Assembly: GCA_046330395.1 (NCBI GenBank)
Contig: JAXLSS010000005.1
Coordinates: 1 to 64,000 of the forward strand
Source of the DNA: Ga0077560 sp046330395
Lineage (GTDB): Bacteria; Actinomycetota; Thermoleophilia; Miltoncostaeales; Miltoncostaeaceae
Length of the DNA stretch: 64,000 nt
Direction: 5' to 3'
The notes beneath the pieces are model-generated. The model was not told the origin of the DNA, ran no database searches, and saw nothing but the letters and a program-made list of their open reading frames with translations. Below, piece by piece: positions 1-9,605 of this stretch (the first letter of the stretch is position 1; each line of letters starts with the position of its first letter). The position numbers and the translations under genes are program-made.

Positions 1-56
1 CCGACACGCGGGCGCGTGCCGAGGCGGAGCGGCTGGTGGCCGCGGGAGCCGCGTGA
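1..56 (+). CDS. C-terminal end of an upstream gene, probably dxr (partial)
   Basis: An open frame enters from the left edge (codons from base 3) and ends at TGA 54-56, overlapping the GTG start of rseP at 53. Only 17 residues are visible, an Ala/Arg/Glu-rich helix-like tail. Nothing in so short a tail identifies the protein. The proposal of 1-deoxy-D-xylulose-5-phosphate reductoisomerase rests on synteny: dxr commonly sits directly before rseP and ispG in actinobacteria, and both follow here. Confidence 0.5.
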   Translation, partial: DTRARAEAERLVAAGAA

Positions 57-1135
57 CGCTCACCTGGCACCTGCTGCAGTTCGCGCTGATCATGATGGTG
101 CTGGTGCTGGTGCACGAGGCCGGCCACATGGTGGTGGCCAAGTGGTGCGGCATGCGCGTGGAGCGCTTCTCCATCTTCTTCGGCCGGCCCATCGCGTCGT
201 TCACGCGCGGCGAGACCCAGTACGCCCTGGGATGGCTGCCGTTGGGCGGCTACGTGAAGATCAGCGGGATGACGCGGGACGAGGAGGTGCCAGACGAGCA
301 CCTGCACCGCACCTACAGCCGGGCGGCCACGTGGCGCAAGGTGGCCACCATCGCCGCCGGTCCGGGTGTGAACATCCTGCTGGCCATCGTGGCGTTCACG
401 TGCGTGTTCTGGCTGGGCGTGCCCGGGGCGACGGTGGTGCGCAGCATCGCCTCGGTGGAGAAGGGCGGGCCGGCCTTCAACGCGGGCGTGCGGCCCGGCG
501 ACCGCATCACGGCCGTGGACGGCGTACCGGTCACCACCACCGAGGCCACGCGCACGGCGCTGCTGAACCGGGTCGGGCGCACGGTGCCGCTCACCTACCG
601 CCACGGGGCCACCACCGTGACCAAGCCGGTCACCGTGCGCCAGCCGCGTGGCGGGTGCGATCCCATCGGGCCCATCGGCGTCTCCTTCGACCTGCAGGAG
701 ACCGGGATCCGGCACTACGGCGTCCTGGCCGGCATCCGGGCCGGCTGGTCGCAGAGCTGGTTCGTGGTGAGCGAGAGCACCAAACAGCTGGGGTGCGTGT
801 TCCAGAGCTCGCACGCACGGGACCAGCTGCAGAGCGTGGTGGGCGTGGGCGCCGTCTACAACGAGATCGCCGGCCAGGGCATCCGCACCATCCTGCAGTT
901 CGCCGCGGTGCTCAGCCTGGCGCTGGCCATCTTCAACCTCATCCCGCTGCCCCCGCTGGACGGTGGCCACATCGCGTTCGCCCTCATCGAGCGGGTGCGC
1001 GGCCGGCCGCTGCCGCGTCAGGTGTTCGAGCGGGCCAGCATCGTCGGCATGGCGCTGCTGCTGGGGCTCATGGTGTTCACCATGCAGCACGACATCATCA
1101 ACATCGGCAACGGCACGGTGCTGGGCCCCAAGTAG
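53..1135 (+). CDS. rseP: RseP/Rv2869c-type site-2 membrane metalloprotease
   Basis: Intramembrane zinc protease of the M50 site-2 family, which cleaves membrane-anchored anti-sigma factors within the bilayer. The zinc motif HEAGH is at residues 21-25 inside the first hydrophobic segment. A PDZ domain follows, with its GGPAFNAGVRPGDRI core near residues 137-151, and the second metal-site motif LDGG lies near residue 301 in a C-terminal hydrophobic stretch. The length of 360 aa is normal for the family. The GTG start overlaps the previous stop (GTGA), indicating translational coupling. Its place between a probable dxr and ispG is the usual actinobacterial arrangement. Family assignment is secure; the actual substrate is unknown. 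Confidence 0.95.
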   Translation: MTLTWHLLQFALIMMVLVLVHEAGHMVVAKWCGMRVERFSIFFGRPIASFTRGETQYALGWLPLGGYVKISGMTRDEEVPDEHLHRTYSRAATWRKVATIAAGPGVNILLAIVAFTCVFWLGVPGATVVRSIASVEKGGPAFNAGVRPGDRITAVDGVPVTTTEATRTALLNRVGRTVPLTYRHGATTVTKPVTVRQPRGGCDPIGPIGVSFDLQETGIRHYGVLAGIRAGWSQSWFVVSESTKQLGCVFQSSHARDQLQSVVGVGAVYNEIAGQGIRTILQFAAVLSLALAIFNLIPLPPLDGGHIAFALIERVRGRPLPRQVFERASIVGMALLLGLMVFTMQHDIINIGNGTVLGPK

Positions 1136-1800
1136 TGGACGCGGCGGGGTTCACCGCCGCCGCGCAGGCGGCCTTCCGGGCCGCGGCCGACCCCGACCGC
1201 GCCCCGGCGATGGCCGCGTACATGCGTGGGCACTTCCCGTTCCTGGGCATCACGCGCCCGGCGCGCGATGCGCTTCAGCGCCCGCTGGTGCGGGCCCTGG
1301 AGCCCGCGCAGGCGCCCGCGGCGGCGCTGCGGCTGTGGCTGCTGCCCGAGCGTGAGTTCCAATACCTCGGGGCCGACGCCTTGCGCCACCACATCGGCGC
1401 CCAGCCCGCGGAGGTGGTGCGTGACCTGGAGGTGCTGATCACCACCAAACCGTGGTGGGACACCGTGGACACGCTGGCCGCGCGCTGCGTGGGCCCGCTG
1501 GTGGCCGCGCACCCCGCGCTGGTTGCGGTGATGGACGACTGGATCGGCGCGCAGGACATCTGGCTGGCCCGCACGGCCATCCTGCACCAACTGGGCTACG
1601 GCCCCCGCACCGACCCCGAGCGGCTGTTCGCCTTCTGCGCCCGCCGCGCCGCCGACCGGGAGTTCTTCATCCGCAAGGCCATCGGCTGGGCGCTGCGCCA
1701 GTACGCGCGCACCGACCCCGGCGCCGTGCGCGGGTTCGTGGAGGCCAACCGGGGCACGCTCTCGGGCCTGTCGGTGCGTGAGGCCACCAGGCATCTCTGA
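1135..1800 (+). CDS. DNA alkylation repair protein, AlkD-like HEAT-repeat glycosylase
   Basis: 221 aa, predicted all-helical, matching the AlkD family, which removes N3- and N7-alkylated purines without base flipping. The family motif appears as KPWWDTVDTLA in the middle of the protein, supplying the aromatic and acidic residues that in AlkD approach the damaged nucleotide. FFIRKAIGWALRQYA further on matches the conserved basic helix. The GTG start at 1135 shares one base with the TAG stop of rseP, so it is translated in the rseP operon. An open frame extends further upstream but overlaps rseP and is not used. It sits within what is otherwise the rseP-ispG neighbourhood, so it is an insertion in that synteny block. 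The family is clear; the substrate is inferred. Confidence 0.85.
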   Translation: MDAAGFTAAAQAAFRAAADPDRAPAMAAYMRGHFPFLGITRPARDALQRPLVRALEPAQAPAAALRLWLLPEREFQYLGADALRHHIGAQPAEVVRDLEVLITTKPWWDTVDTLAARCVGPLVAAHPALVAVMDDWIGAQDIWLARTAILHQLGYGPRTDPERLFAFCARRAADREFFIRKAIGWALRQYARTDPGAVRGFVEANRGTLSGLSVREATRHL

Positions 1801-1810
1801 CCTCACGGAC

Positions 1811-2653
1811 ATGCCCGGATGGATCGAACGGCTGGTGGGCCGGGCGCTGCCGGGCCCGGGCGTGCGGCGCATCGGACCGCTGGGGGCGGGCTTGGACCAC
1901 CGGGCCGTGTGCGTGGATGGGGAGTGGGTGCTGCGGGTGGCGCGGTCGCCCGGACGACCGGTGACCGACGAGGCGGCGCTGCTGCGCATCATCGCCGAGG
2001 TCTCGCCCGTGGCCGTCCCCGAGGTCACCTGGTGCGACCCCGGCGCCGGCGCGATGCTGCACCGGCTGCTGCCGGGGACGCCGTTGCTGGGGCGCCGGGT
2101 GGGCGATCCCCCCGCGGTGGGTCGCCTGCTGGCGGACCTGCTGAACGCGCTCGCCGCGCTGCCGGCGCGTCGCGTCGCCGGGGTGGTGCCCACCGACGAC
2201 CCGCCCCCGGATGCCTGGCGCGCGGAGGCCGCCGGGCACGCGGAGGCGGTGGCGGCCCACCTGGATGCCTCGGGCCGCCGGGCGGTGGGGCGCTTCCTGG
2301 ACGCGGATCCTCCCGAGGCCGCACCCCATCTGTGCCTGTGCCACTGCGACCTGGGTGCCGAGCACCTGCTTGCCGACGAGGGCGGCCACCGGCTGACGGG
2401 GGTAATCGACTGGACCGACGCGGCGCTGGCCGACCGGGCCCGCGACGTGGCCCGCGTGTGGCGCGACCTGGGCGATGCGGTCACCGCGCACCTGGTGCGC
2501 GGGCTCGCGCCCGCGTGGACGGCCGCCGACGCCGCCCGCGCCCGCTTCCACGCCCGCTGCGCGCTGCTGGAGGACCTGGCGCACGGGCTGCAGACCGGCG
2601 CCGCGGCGTACGCCGACAACGCCCTGGCCAACCTGGACCGCGTGTTCCGATGA
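1811..2653 (+). CDS. aminoglycoside/choline-kinase-like phosphotransferase (APH family)
   Basis: About 280 aa with the protein-kinase-like APH fold. The N-lobe is near residues 15-75; the catalytic loop reads CHCDLGAEHLL (canonical HxDxxxxN, here with His in place of the metal-binding Asn), and the second metal motif is VIDWTDA, about 20 residues later. APH-family proteins phosphorylate small hydroxylated molecules, antibiotics being only one class of substrate, so resistance should not be assumed. I chose the ATG at 1811; a GTG at 1778 in the same frame would overlap the alkylation-repair gene by 23 bases. Neither has a clear Shine-Dalgarno sequence. The gene follows its neighbour by about 10 bases and is probably cotranscribed with it. 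Confidence 0.8.
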   Translation: MPGWIERLVGRALPGPGVRRIGPLGAGLDHRAVCVDGEWVLRVARSPGRPVTDEAALLRIIAEVSPVAVPEVTWCDPGAGAMLHRLLPGTPLLGRRVGDPPAVGRLLADLLNALAALPARRVAGVVPTDDPPPDAWRAEAAGHAEAVAAHLDASGRRAVGRFLDADPPEAAPHLCLCHCDLGAEHLLADEGGHRLTGVIDWTDAALADRARDVARVWRDLGDAVTAHLVRGLAPAWTAADAARARFHARCALLEDLAHGLQTGAAAYADNALANLDRVFR

Positions 2654-2705
2654 GTGCTCCCGCCCGCGGGGGACGAACGCCCGCGGGCGGCGGCGACCCT
2701 CCCGC

Positions 2706-2711
2706 TAACCT
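2706..2711 (+). promoter_or_regulatory. -10 box for leaderless ispG transcript
   Basis: TAACCT ends 6 bases before the ispG ATG at 2718. With the usual 6-7 base spacing transcription would begin at or next to the A of the start codon. No ribosome binding site is present. The same arrangement recurs at many genes in this window. Confidence 0.55.
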
Positions 2712-2717
2712 GTGGGC

Positions 2718-3935
<1,218 letters not shown>

Positions 3936-4001
3936 CCGCCCCGCGTGAACTCGGCGCACCCACCCGGCAGGATGCGTCGGTCCCCGAACGGAGGTCTCAC
4001 C

Positions 4002-4861
4002 ATGCGCAGTGCCCGCGCAGGTTTGTCCGTCGGCGCCCTCGTCGCCGTGCTCAGCCCCGGCATGGCCGCCGCGGCCCCGCCGTCCACCGACGCCCCGCTG
4101 CACGTGGTGTACGACATGGCGCCCATCGCGCGCACCCTGTACCACGGCGCGTCCGGGGTGCCGGGCCTGGGCAGCGTCAGCAACTCGGCGCGTCAGTACC
4201 CCCTGGGCGACCCCTTCCCGTACGACCGCTGGCTGGGCAAGGTGAGCCACGCCGAGCTGGCGCCGCTGAGCGCCGGGGCCATGGTGCGCCTGCTGGAGAT
4301 GCGCATGAAGCGCTCCACCCTGGGTCCCAGCCTGGGCGCGCACATCGTGGCCATCGACGAGGTGGGCCGGGAGGCCCAGGACGACGGCTTCGGGCCGCGC
4401 CTCCTGGCCGCCATGCGCATCATGGCCGGCCAGACCGATCCCGCCAGCGGTCAGCCCATGTCGCGCCGGGTGATCATGTACATCGCCCCCAAGATGGTGG
4501 CCAACGTGGGCTACCACCATCAGCGCGGCCTGTGGGACTCGGCGCTGGCCGCCGCGCACCTGTCCGGCGGGGCCTACCTGCAGATGTACCACGCCAGCGG
4601 CGCGGGTCACCAGCGTCGCCACCGCGGCCGAAGCGGCGCCGCGACCTGCCGGCCTGGCGGCGCGCTCCCGGGGGCGACGCCGACCGTGTGCTGCGCGTGC
4701 TGTTCACCGGCGGCGGGCCCGGGCAGGACGCGCAGTGGAGCTGGGCGGCGGCCACCTCAGCGGGCCGGGCGGCCCTGCGCGCCGGCGCGGGCGAGTACCG
4801 CCTGGGCAGCACCGGCGAGGCCGTGGCGTGGCTGCGCAACTGGAACCGGTACTCCCGCTGA
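4002..4861 (+). CDS. secreted protein of unknown function, frame disrupted near 4.6-4.69 kb
   Basis: The ATG at 4002 follows GGAGGT with good spacing and opens a classical signal peptide (basic start, Leu/Val/Ala core, AAAAP cleavage region near residue 25). The mature part contains GPSLGAHIVAIDEVG and SRRVIMYIAPKMVANVGYHH. After YLQMYHASGA near base 4600 the frame degenerates into Arg/Pro/Cys-rich sequence. A natural-looking end (VLFTGGGPGQDAQWSW ... AVAWLRNWNRYSR) is encoded one frame away and stops at TGA 4859-4861, and a third frame briefly gives VTSVATAAEAA. At least one and probably two indels lie between 4600 and 4690. I do not recognise the family. Neighbouring ispG and proS carry similar disruptions, so error is likelier than decay. 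Confidence 0.7.
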
Positions 4862-4884
4862 CCGGGGCCCCCGCGCCCGCCAGG

Positions 4885-4890
4885 TAACCT
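4885..4890 (+). promoter_or_regulatory. -10 box for leaderless proS transcript
   Basis: TAACCT, identical to the ispG box, ends 7 bases before the proS ATG at 4898, with no Shine-Dalgarno sequence between them. Confidence 0.55.
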
Positions 4891-4897
4891 GCCCCGC

Positions 4898-6649
4898 ATG
4901 ACCCAGACTCCTTCCGATTGGCGCATGCCCACCGGGCCCGTGCGCGGTTCCCTGCGACTGTCCGGCCGGCTGTGGCCCACCCTGCGCGACGCGCCCTCCG
5001 ATGCGGAGGCCATCAGCCACAAGCTCATGATCCGCGCCGGCCTGGTGCGCCAGCTGGCCGCCGGCCTGTACAGCTTCATGCCGTTCGGGCTGCGCTCGCT
5101 GCAGCGCATCACCACCATCATCCGGCAGGAGATGGACGCCATCGGCGCGCAGGAGCTGCTGCTGCCGGTGATGCACCCGGCCGAGATCTGGGAGGCCACG
5201 GGCCGCTACGGCATCAACGAGCAGTTCCGCCTGGACGACCGCGGCGGACGCCGGATGGTGCTGGGCATGACCCACGAGGAGATCATCACCTGGCACGCCG
5301 CGCGGGAGCTGCGCAGCTACCGCGACCTGCCGCAGAGCTGGTACCAGTTCCAGACCAAGCTGCGCGACGAGGCCCGGCCCAAGAGCGGCATCCTGCGGGT
5401 GCGCGAGTTCATCATGAAGGACTCGTACTCCATGGACCGCGACGCCGACGGCCTGGATGCCAGCTATCAGGCCCACGCCCGGGCGTACGCCAACATCTTC
5501 GACCGCGCCGGGCTGGACTGGTACATGGTGGAGAGCGACGTGGGGATGATGGGCGGGATGGGGGCGCACGAGTTCATGGCGCCCAGCCCGGCGGGGGAGG
5601 ACACCATCGCGCGGGCGCCCGGTGGGGCGTACGCCGCCAACGTGGAGCTGGCGGTGTCGGTGGCCCGTGAACCCGAGTTCGGCCCCGCGCCCGACGCGCC
5701 CGAGCGGTTCGACACGCCCGGCATCGGCACCATCGACGAACTGGCGGCCTTCACCGCGCACCCGGCCACGCTGGCCAAGAGCGGTGGTGGTCATCACCGA
5801 CGACGGGCGCCTGTGCTGGCCCTGGTGCGCGGTGAGCACCAGCTGCACGAGAAGAAGCTGGCCCGCATCGTGGGGTGTCGCACCGTTCCGGCGCAGCCGG
5901 ACGAGATCCAGGGGTGGTTCGGCGCGTCACCCGGGTCGCTGGGGCCCGTGGGCGTGGAGGGCGTGCGCATCATCGCCGACCCCACGCTCACCTCCGGGCA
6001 CTACGTCACCGGCGCCAACACCGACGGCGTGCACCTGCGCGGCGTGGTGCTGGGCCGCGACTTCCAGGCCGAGACCGCCGACATCCGCGAGGTGCTGGCC
6101 GGCGAGGGGTGCCCGCTCAGCGGCGAGTCCCTGGTGCTGGAACCGGTGATCGAGATCGGCAACATCTTCAAGCTGGGCACCAAGTACTCCGAGCCCCTGG
6201 GCGCCCGCTACCTGGACGCCGCGGGCAAGGAGCAGCCGATCATCATGGGCAGCTATGGCATCGGCCCGGCCCGGGTGCTGGCGGCCGCCATCGAGCAGGG
6301 GCACGATGAGGCCGGGATCATCTGGCCGAAGGCCCTGGCCCCGTTCGACGTGCACATGGTGCTGGTGGGGGATGCCGACAGCCCGCAGGCCGAGCTGGCC
6401 GACCGGCTGTTCGCCGAGCTCGGCGACGCCGGCCTGGAGGTGCTGCTGGACGACCGCCCGGGCACCAAGCCGGGCGAGAAGTTCGTGGAGGCCGAACTGC
6501 TCGGCTGCCCCATCCGGGTGACCATCGGCAAGCGCACCCTTCCCGACGGGCCCCTGGAGGTGCAGGTGCGCCGCGGCCGCGAGCGCCACGACGTGCCGCT
6601 GGAGGGCGCCGCCGCCGCCATCCGGGAGCTGTGGGGGACGCTGCGGTGA
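4898..6649 (+). CDS. proS: prolyl-tRNA synthetase, bacterial type with editing domain
   Basis: Class II aminoacyl-tRNA synthetase charging tRNA-Pro, 583 aa. The N-terminal catalytic part shows GMTHEEIIT and the motif 2 region RPKSGILRVREFIMKDSYSMD; the YbaK-like insertion domain between motifs 2 and 3 occupies roughly residues 225-400. Motif 3 contains GSYGIGPARVLAA, and the anticodon-binding domain follows. At residues about 296-306 the frame reads SGGGHHRRRAP where the next frame gives VVVITDDGRL followed in the original frame by VLALVRGEHQL. An extra G near 5783 and a missing G near 5813 restore a normal editing-domain strand, so this is a compensated pair of indels. The catalytic core is intact. 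Confidence 0.95.
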   Translation: MTQTPSDWRMPTGPVRGSLRLSGRLWPTLRDAPSDAEAISHKLMIRAGLVRQLAAGLYSFMPFGLRSLQRITTIIRQEMDAIGAQELLLPVMHPAEIWEATGRYGINEQFRLDDRGGRRMVLGMTHEEIITWHAARELRSYRDLPQSWYQFQTKLRDEARPKSGILRVREFIMKDSYSMDRDADGLDASYQAHARAYANIFDRAGLDWYMVESDVGMMGGMGAHEFMAPSPAGEDTIARAPGGAYAANVELAVSVAREPEFGPAPDAPERFDTPGIGTIDELAAFTAHPATLAKSGGGHHRRRAPVLALVRGEHQLHEKKLARIVGCRTVPAQPDEIQGWFGASPGSLGPVGVEGVRIIADPTLTSGHYVTGANTDGVHLRGVVLGRDFQAETADIREVLAGEGCPLSGESLVLEPVIEIGNIFKLGTKYSEPLGARYLDAAGKEQPIIMGSYGIGPARVLAAAIEQGHDEAGIIWPKALAPFDVHMVLVGDADSPQAELADRLFAELGDAGLEVLLDDRPGTKPGEKFVEAELLGCPIRVTIGKRTLPDGPLEVQVRRGRERHDVPLEGAAAAIRELWGTLR

Positions 6650-7548
6650 GGCTGCGCACCGCCATGGCCGCGGCGCTCGTGGTGGGCGCCCTCCCCGCCG
6701 CGGCCCAGCCGCCCGCGCCGTCCTTCGCCCCGGGGTGCACGCTGTTCCCGGCCGGCAACGTGTGGAACACCCCGGTGCGCGACCTGCCCGTGGCGGCGAA
6801 TTCCGCGCAGCTCATCGCGTCCATCGGGATGGACGCCGGCCTGCACCCCGACTTCTCCAACAACGGCGGCTACGGTATCCCGGTCAACGTGGTGGGGAAG
6901 ACCGCCAAACGCGTGCGCGTGAAGTTCCAGTACGCGTCCGAGTCGGACCGGGTGCGCTACCCCATCCCGGCGCGGCCGCGCATCGAGGGCGGATCCGACC
7001 GCCACATGCTCATCGTCGACCGCTCCAAGTGCCGCCTGTACGAGCTGTTCGCAGCGCAGCGCTCGGGCTCCGGGTGGACGGCCGGCTCGGGTGCCACATG
7101 GGACCTGCGCAGCAACCGCCTGCGGCCGGACGGGTGGACCTCGGCGGACGCGGCGGGCCTGCCGATCCTGCCGGGCCTGGCGCGCTACGACGAGGTGCGC
7201 CGCGGCGCCATCCTGCACGCCCTGCGCTTCACGGCGCCCCGCAGCGCCAGCGCGCACATCTACCCGGCGCGCCACGACGCCGGTGACGGCGCCGACGCGT
7301 CGCTGCCGCCCATGGGGCTGCGGGTGCGTCTCAAGGCCGGCGTGTCGCTGGCCGGGTTCGGGCCGCAGGCGAAGGCGGTGCTGGTGGCCCTGCGCGACTA
7401 CGGGATGATCCTGGCCGACAACGGGTCACCCTGGTACGTCACCGGCGCGCCCAGCCCGAAGTGGAACGACGACGACCTGCACCAGCTGGGGCGCATCACC
7501 GGCGCCGACTTCGAGGTGGTGGACACCTCGGGGCTGCGTAGCCACTGA
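6646..7548 (+). CDS. secreted protein of an uncharacterised family (VWN/ILAD type)
   Basis: The GTG at 6646 overlaps the proS stop (GTGA) and begins a signal peptide (VRLRTAMAAALVVGALPAAAQ). The mature protein of about 280 aa has recognisable blocks: LFPAGNVWNTPV, DRHMLIVDRSKCRLYELF, SGWTAGSGATWDLRSN, GLPILPGLARYDEV, IYPARHDAG, LPPMGLRVRLKAG and YGMILADNGSPWY. I associate these with an exported family of unknown function found in actinobacteria. A diverged relative with the same block order is encoded at 47287-48303 on the minus strand. The conserved Asp, His and Glu residues (DRHMLIVD, LYELF) could be catalytic, but no function is established. Translational coupling to proS is seen; a functional link is not implied. 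Confidence 0.75.
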   Translation: MRLRTAMAAALVVGALPAAAQPPAPSFAPGCTLFPAGNVWNTPVRDLPVAANSAQLIASIGMDAGLHPDFSNNGGYGIPVNVVGKTAKRVRVKFQYASESDRVRYPIPARPRIEGGSDRHMLIVDRSKCRLYELFAAQRSGSGWTAGSGATWDLRSNRLRPDGWTSADAAGLPILPGLARYDEVRRGAILHALRFTAPRSASAHIYPARHDAGDGADASLPPMGLRVRLKAGVSLAGFGPQAKAVLVALRDYGMILADNGSPWYVTGAPSPKWNDDDLHQLGRITGADFEVVDTSGLRSH

Positions 7549-7566
7549 CGCCCCGCGGGGCCGCGG

Positions 7567-8640
7567 TCACACCATCCGGCCGATCACCGCGGCCACCTCC
7601 TCCAGCTCGTGCAGGTTGTGGCCGCCCGCGAACACGTCGATGCTGGGCAGGGCCGCGGCCATGCCGCGCGCAAGCGGGGCGTAGTCGGGCGACTCCTTCA
7701 GCGGGTTCAGCCACACCACCCGGTGGGCCAGCCGGTGCAGGTGGCGCATCTGGCGGCGCAGCACGTCCGGGTCACCCACGTCCAGGCCGTCGGACAGCAC
7801 CACCACCACCGCGCCGCGCACCAGCCCGTTGTGCTCGGTCACCAGCTCCCGGATGCAGGGGCCGATGCGGGTGCCGCCCTCCCAGTCGGTCTCCCCGGCG
7901 GTGGCCCGCCGCAGCGCCTCATCCGGGTCCGGATGGTCCAGCATCGCCGTCACCCGTGTGAGGCGCGTGCCGAACACGAACGCCTGCCAGTCGGGTCGCC
8001 CGCGCAGCGCGGCGTGGGCGAACAGCATCAGCCCGCGGGCGTAGGCCGACATGGAGCCGGACACGTCCAGCACCAGCACCACGGGGCGCCGCCGGTGGCG
8101 CCGGGTGCGCCAGGCGCGCTCGATGGGCTCCCCGCCGTGGCGGAAGGCGCGCCGGAGCGTGCGCCGCAGGTCCGGCTCTCCGCGTCGCGAGCTCACGCGG
8201 CGACGGGTGCGCCGGGTGGGCGCCTCCAGCCGGATCCGGGCCATCAGCCGCGCCAGCTGGGCCAGCTCCTCCGGCCCGCATTGCGCGAAGCTGGTGCGGC
8301 GCAGCACCTCGGTGGGGCTGGCCGGCGCCTGCTCGGGCACGGGCGCCTCCACCCGGCGCCCGGTGACCGCGCCGAACGGGGCGCTGCGCACGGTGGAACG
8401 CCCCGGCCGTCGCGCGGAGACCCGGGGCGCGCGCCCCCCCAGCAGCTCCGCGAACACCCGGTCGAACACGGCGATGTCGTCGGCGCGGGTGATGAGGGTG
8501 GCGCGGGCCGCCCAGTACAGGTCGTCCGGCGCGAGCTCCGCCGCGCGGGCCAGGAGGGCCAGCTGGCCGGTGCCCACGGCCACACCGGCATCGCGGAGCC
8601 CCGCGGCCAGCGCCACCAGCCGGGCCTCCGGGCCGGTCAT
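7567..8640 (-). CDS. VWA-domain protein, CoxE-like (molybdenum hydroxylase maturation)
   Basis: 357 aa. The N-terminal half contains the conserved DDLYWAARATLITRADDIAVFDRVF region of CoxE/YehP-type proteins; the C-terminal von Willebrand A domain has the MIDAS motif DVSGSMSAY and a later VVVLSDGLDVGDP strand. In CO-dehydrogenase loci CoxE works with the MoxR-type ATPase CoxD in inserting or sulfurating the Mo/Cu active site. The start overlaps the upstream ATPase gene by 4 bases, so the two are coupled. They are transcribed divergently from the structural genes. The family is secure, and the role follows from the neighbouring coxSLM-like genes. Confidence 0.85.
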   Translation of the reverse strand: MTGPEARLVALAAGLRDAGVAVGTGQLALLARAAELAPDDLYWAARATLITRADDIAVFDRVFAELLGGRAPRVSARRPGRSTVRSAPFGAVTGRRVEAPVPEQAPASPTEVLRRTSFAQCGPEELAQLARLMARIRLEAPTRRTRRRVSSRRGEPDLRRTLRRAFRHGGEPIERAWRTRRHRRRPVVLVLDVSGSMSAYARGLMLFAHAALRGRPDWQAFVFGTRLTRVTAMLDHPDPDEALRRATAGETDWEGGTRIGPCIRELVTEHNGLVRGAVVVVLSDGLDVGDPDVLRRQMRHLHRLAHRVVWLNPLKESPDYAPLARGMAAALPSIDVFAGGHNLHELEEVAAVIGRMV

Positions 8641-9506
8641 GCGATGGCGTCGATGATCTCCGGCAGCGCCGCCCGCGCCGCGCGGATGTCATCGGGGTGC
8701 TTCACCAGCGCCCCCAGGGCCGCCTCGGCCACCTGCACCTCCAGCGAGGTGCCGCCCAGCGCCCCCACGGCGCGCGCCCAGTCCACCGACTCCGCCGGCC
8801 CGGGGGGTTTCAGCAGGTCCGCGTCGCGCAGACGCGCCACGGCCACCGCGATGGCGTGGGCCAGTGCTGGAGACGTGCCCGGGGCCCGGAGCCGGATGAT
8901 CTCGGCCTCCCGATCCACCTCCGGGTAGTCGATCCAGTGGTACAGGCAACGGCGTTTGAGGGCGTCGTGCAGCTCGCGCGTGCGGTTGGAGGTGATCACC
9001 ACCGCGGGCGGCCGCTCGGCCACCACGGTGCCCACCTCGGGGATGGTCACCTGGAAGTCGGCCAGCACCTCCAGCAGGAAGGCCTCGAACTCGTCGTCGG
9101 CGCGATCCAGCTCGTCGATCAGCAGCAGCGCCTGATCCCCGGCGCGCACGGCGGCGAGCAGGGGCCGCTCCACCAGGAACTGCGGGCCGTAGAGCGCGCC
9201 GGTGTCGCCGGCCGCCGTTCCGTCCTGGAGCGCCCGGGCATGCAGCAGCTGACGGGCGTAGTCCCACTCGTACAGCGCCTGGGAGGCGTCGATGCCCTCG
9301 TAGCACTGCAGGCGGATGAGGCGGCGCCCCAGCGCCGCGGCCAGGGTGCGCGCCAGCTCGGTCTTCCCGACGCCCGGCTCACCCTCCAGCAGCAGCGGCC
9401 GCTGCAGCGTCAAGGCCAGGAAGGAAGTGACCGCCAGGCCGTGTTCGGGAAGGTATGAGTGGCGGTGCAGTACCGCCTCCAATTCCGCAACCGATCCGAG
9501 AGTCAT
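8637..9506 (-). CDS. MoxR-family AAA+ ATPase, CoxD-like
   Basis: 289 aa AAA+ chaperone. Walker A is GEPGVGKTELAR near residue 40, Walker B is LLLIDELDRADDEFE, and sensor 1 lies in PAVVITSNRTRELHDALKRR. CoxD-type MoxR ATPases partner with VWA proteins (here the overlapping downstream gene) to mature molybdenum hydroxylases. The ATG at 9506 lies 6 bases from a TAGGGT box on the same strand and has no Shine-Dalgarno sequence, so a leaderless transcript is likely. It diverges from the xdhC/coxI-like gene across a roughly 100-base control region that carries a perfect palindrome. Confidence 0.9.
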   Translation of the reverse strand: MTLGSVAELEAVLHRHSYLPEHGLAVTSFLALTLQRPLLLEGEPGVGKTELARTLAAALGRRLIRLQCYEGIDASQALYEWDYARQLLHARALQDGTAAGDTGALYGPQFLVERPLLAAVRAGDQALLLIDELDRADDEFEAFLLEVLADFQVTIPEVGTVVAERPPAVVITSNRTRELHDALKRRCLYHWIDYPEVDREAEIIRLRAPGTSPALAHAIAVAVARLRDADLLKPPGPAESVDWARAVGALGGTSLEVQVAEAALGALVKHPDDIRAARAALPEIIDAIA

Positions 9507-9512
9507 GAAAAC

Positions 9513-9518
9513 ACCCTA
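9513..9518 (-). promoter_or_regulatory. -10 box for leaderless coxD-like transcript
   Basis: On the minus strand TAGGGT ends 6 bases before the ATG at 9506. Confidence 0.5.
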
Positions 9519-9550
9519 TCGCCGCCCCGGGGCCGCTCATTACGACGATC

Positions 9551-9568
9551 TCCGCACATTTGTGCGGA
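9551..9568. promoter_or_regulatory. perfect inverted repeat in the divergent cox promoter region
   Basis: TCCGCACA and TGTGCGGA are exact reverse complements separated by two T residues. The site lies between the minus-strand coxD-like gene (its -10 at 9513-9518) and the plus-strand xdhC-like gene (GTG 9606), where a dimeric regulator could control both directions. The AT-rich centre in such GC-rich DNA adds weight. The cognate regulator is unknown. Confidence 0.6.
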
Positions 9569-9605
9569 TATTGACGAACTCACGGTTCGCTGGGAGGGTA
9601 CCCGC

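Noticed and set aside
1811..2653. Aminoglycoside resistance gene
   Set aside because: Only the broad APH fold is supported; the metal-binding Asn is replaced and no resistance context is present.
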